A DNA stretch of 64,000 nt. Source: Thiosocius sp963753845. Lineage in GTDB: Bacteria > Pseudomonadota > Gammaproteobacteria > Chromatiales > Chromatiaceae. The position numbers were made by a program, and so were the translations under genes. Numbering within the stretch: the stretch's first letter is position 1; the number at the start of each line of letters is the position of its first letter. Where the stretch lies: positions 62,001 to 126,000 of the forward strand of contig CAVWEI010000036.1 of NCBI GenBank assembly GCA_963753845.1. The letters are read 5' to 3'. Of this stretch, positions 62,276 through 64,000 are shown piece after piece. The notes under the pieces were generated by a model, which searched no databases, was not told where the DNA came from, and saw only the letters and a list, made by a program, of their open reading frames with translations.

Positions 62276-62572
62276 CTATTCGGCGACCTCGGTAATCTCT
62301 CGCCGATGCCGCCAGATCCGGATGAACGGGTAGAACATCGACGCCAGCAGGATCAGCATGGCGGCCGACATCATTTCCTGTCCGACGAAATAGATCACGA
62401 CTACAAAGGCGGTGACCATTGACAAGGTGGAGTCGATCAATGCGCGCCGAATCAGGTCTTTTCGTGCCTTCTCCGGCTCCGTGCCCGTGATGAAGAGGAT
62501 CAGCACCGGCAGCAGGTAGTGCAGCGGCGCGTAGAACGCGATGATGACCGCCCAGACGATGATCTCATCCAT
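62276..62572 (-). CDS. small integral membrane protein
   Basis: A 98-residue protein with three hydrophobic segments (IIVWAVIIAFYAPLHYLLPVLILFI, MVTAFVVVIYFVGQEMMSAAMLILLASMFYPF in parts). Contains a cytoplasmic loop EPEKARKDLIRRALIDS. No family recognised. It stands between the apr region and the sulfur globule gene, on the strand of the latter. Confidence 0.6.
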   Translation of the reverse strand: MDEIIVWAVIIAFYAPLHYLLPVLILFITGTEPEKARKDLIRRALIDSTLSMVTAFVVVIYFVGQEMMSAAMLILLASMFYPFIRIWRHRREITEVAE

Positions 62573-62672
62573 AGTCGGGGGTCTCTGGACAATGGCGCGC
62601 GTTCACGGGTGCCGTTGGTGGGAAGAAACCCCGCGCCCAGGACGGACGCGGGGGTCGCCTGTGCGTGGGGTG

Positions 62673-63083
62673 CTATTCGGCCTTCTTGGCCTTGGCGGTC
62701 GACTTGGCGGGCGCAGCTACCCGCGGTACATAGCCGTAGCCGCCATAATAGGGGTAGTAGCCATAGCCACCCCAGGGACGGTAGCCGCCGTAGTACGGGT
62801 AGCCGTACCCGCCCCAGCCGCCGCCGTAACCGCCGTAGTAGGGATAGCCGTAGCCGCCCCATGGGCCACCGTAACCCCAGGGGCCACCACCGTAGCCCCA
62901 GGGGCCGCCGCCGTATCCGCCCCATCCTCCACCACCGAAGAACTCCTCGGCCCAGTAGCGAGGATCCCAAGGGTCGTAGGGGTTCCACCCACCACCCCAG
63001 CCGTTACCCCACCAGGCCGATGTGCTGCCTGCCGCAGACAGAAGCAGTGCGGCCAACAGCGAAAGCATCATAGGTCTTTTCAT
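62673..63083 (-). CDS. sulfur globule protein
   Basis: A 136-residue secreted protein. Signal peptide MKRPMMLSLLAALLLSAAGS TSA; the mature chain is mostly Gly, Tyr, Trp and Pro in repeats of GGPWGYGG, YGYPYYGGY and GGWGGYGYPYYGG, with a basic Ala/Lys tail (AAPAKSTAKAKKAE). This composition and length match Allochromatium-type sulfur globule proteins (Sgp/CV family) that form the envelope of periplasmic sulfur deposits. AAGGAG precedes the ATG. It points to storage of elemental sulfur. Confidence 0.9.
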   Translation of the reverse strand: MKRPMMLSLLAALLLSAAGSTSAWWGNGWGGGWNPYDPWDPRYWAEEFFGGGGWGGYGGGPWGYGGGPWGYGGPWGGYGYPYYGGYGGGWGGYGYPYYGGYRPWGGYGYYPYYGGYGYVPRVAAPAKSTAKAKKAE

Positions 63084-63219
63084 GATCGTCTCCTTGCTGT
63101 CCAGTGAATATCGGTTTCTGCTAATATTCCTTTTACCGCAAACCAGGTGTTTTGATCTTTGAGGCGGATCAAAAACTTTGGACTATCGGTGAGCCACAAG
63201 GTGATATGAACGGCCGGCG

Positions 63220-63248
63220 AAAAAAACCCCGCCATTAAGGGCGGGGTT
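63220..63248 (-). terminator. terminator after hdrB-like gene
   Basis: The stem AACCCCGCC/GGCGGGGTT has a six-nt loop; on the minus strand it is followed by a run of T. Confidence 0.88.
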
Positions 63249-63301
63249 GGGTCGGACGGCGGGGCAGACTATGCCTGCCTCGATGCCGGGCACAGCCCGA
63301 A

Positions 63302-64000
63302 CTATCTGTTGGCGATCTCTTCCAGCTGTTTGGCCGGGATCACTTGGCCGTTGAGTGCGGCGTCCTTGGCAGAGCGGCCGTAGGCAACCGACATCAGGGT
63401 CGAGTAGTACACCACCGGCATCTTGAACTTGGTGCCGTGGGTCGCGTTGATCTGGTCCTGATATACCTCGACGTTCATCTGGCAGACCGGGCAGGGGGTG
63501 ACGATCATGTCTGCACCGTGGTCGTAGGCCGATTCAATGATGCCCTTGATCATGACCTGTGACTTCTCTGGCTCGGAGAAGGCCAGTGCGCCGCCGCAGC
63601 ATTGCACCTTTTTTTCGTAGTCGGGGACCGAGTCTGCACCGAGGGTCTCGACCAGCTTGTCCAGGTATTTCGGGTTCTCGTAGCTCTCGCCGGCGATACC
63701 GAACGGACGGTTGGTTTGACAGCCGACGTAGCCGGCGATCTTGATCCCCTCGAGCGGCTTCTGGACCTTGGCGCCGATGGCGTCGTAGCCGATGTCCTGG
63801 ATCAGGACCTCGGCCATGTGCTTGATCGGAGCATCGTTCTTGAGGGTCAGGCCCGCTTCCGCCAGCGCGGTGTTGGTCTCTGCCAGCAGGCCTTCATCGT
63901 GCTGCAGCCGCTCCTGGGTCTCGCGCGTGGCGAGCCAGCAGGCAGCACAGGTGGCGACGATCTCCTGGCCCGGGTTGTGCTCCTCGGACAGGGCGATGTT
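63302..64000 (-). CDS. HdrB-like heterodisulfide reductase subunit (5' end outside window)
   Basis: 232 C-terminal residues of a CCG-domain protein. Visible cysteine blocks: VATCAACWLA near the window edge, then GYVGCQTNRP, KVQCCGGALAF and VTPCPVCQMNVE, the second half of a Cx(31-39)CCx(35-36)CxxC motif that binds the special 4Fe-4S centre of HdrB. In sulfur oxidizers such proteins belong to the sHdr complex or accompany QmoAB. Only the 3' part is here, so which complex cannot be told. Followed by a terminator. Confidence 0.85.
   Translation of the reverse strand, partial: NIALSEEHNPGQEIVATCAACWLATRETQERLQHDEGLLAETNTALAEAGLTLKNDAPIKHMAEVLIQDIGYDAIGAKVQKPLEGIKIAGYVGCQTNRPFGIAGESYENPKYLDKLVETLGADSVPDYEKKVQCCGGALAFSEPEKSQVMIKGIIESAYDHGADMIVTPCPVCQMNVEVYQDQINATHGTKFKMPVVYYSTLMSVAYGRSAKDAALNGQVIPAKQLEEIANR

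Noticed and set aside
62541..63107. Long plus-strand frames across the sulfur globule gene
   Set aside because: Low-complexity mirror of the Gly/Tyr repeats; the minus-strand frame has signal peptide, ribosome site and family composition.

Overview
The window comes from a GC-rich sulfur-oxidizing gammaproteobacterium, Chromatiales-like and possibly an uncultured or symbiotic lineage. The lifestyle evidence is aprBA (dissimilatory APS reductase), a Gly/Tyr/Trp-rich sulfur globule protein, an HdrB-type disulfide-reductase subunit and two DsrE-domain proteins. The gammaproteobacterial assignment rests on the order 5-FCL / 6S RNA / zapA / zapB-like, divergent from ygfB-pepP-ubiH-ubiI as in enterics and pseudomonads, plus a Fur box and a tandem glycine riboswitch before gcvT.

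Layout. 1-2.7 kb: a 5'-truncated TPR-sulfotransferase, a cysteine-cluster protein and coq7. 2.8-10.6 kb: a tandem duplication of about 3.56 kb, glcF-like / ferredoxin / rplM / rpsI / tRNA-Gln / porin; the first porin copy is cut off and joined to the end of the second glcF. 11-20 kb: rpiA, ilvA, a histone-H1-like repeat protein, 5-FCL, 6S RNA, zapA, zapB-like, ygfB, pepP, ubiH, ubiI. 20.2-23 kb: a Fur-controlled ferric-iron ABC transporter without its ATPase gene. 23-28 kb: an asparagine-synthase-like protein, a kelch-like membrane protein and a parallel beta-helix protein, which look like an accessory envelope or polysaccharide patch. 28.3-33.8 kb: glycine cleavage operon (gcvT-gcvH-gcvPA-tpx-gcvPB). 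33.9-37.6 kb: dgkA, a PfkB kinase, moeA-moaD-moaE and a zinc-ribbon protein.

37.5-42.9 kb: two ECF sigma/anti-sigma operons. In one, the membrane anti-sigma factor carries a DsrE domain and is followed by a secreted DsrE protein; this is the best candidate here for an undescribed system, perhaps sulfur sensing. Next comes a thioredoxin-domain DUF255 protein. 43-52.5 kb: mainly housekeeping genes (a HerA-like ATPase, YpfJ-like metallopeptidase, rlmI, XRE regulator, lgt, thyA, folA) ending at an inverted junction between a speE fragment and the 3' end of speA. 52.6-57.8 kb: a small TPR protein, a third ECF sigma, an NtrC-type regulator, a methyltransferase, a DUF423 protein and a thioredoxin/HEAT protein. 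58.2-64 kb: aprB-aprA, a YkgJ-type cysteine-cluster protein, a small membrane protein, a sulfur globule protein and the 3' part of an hdrB-like gene.

Quality note. At least seven otherwise intact genes are broken by one- or two-base indels, and there are two chimeric junctions (about 6.38 kb and 52.30 kb). Together these suggest draft-assembly error or strain mixing, so the duplication and the broken genes need checking before any biological reading.
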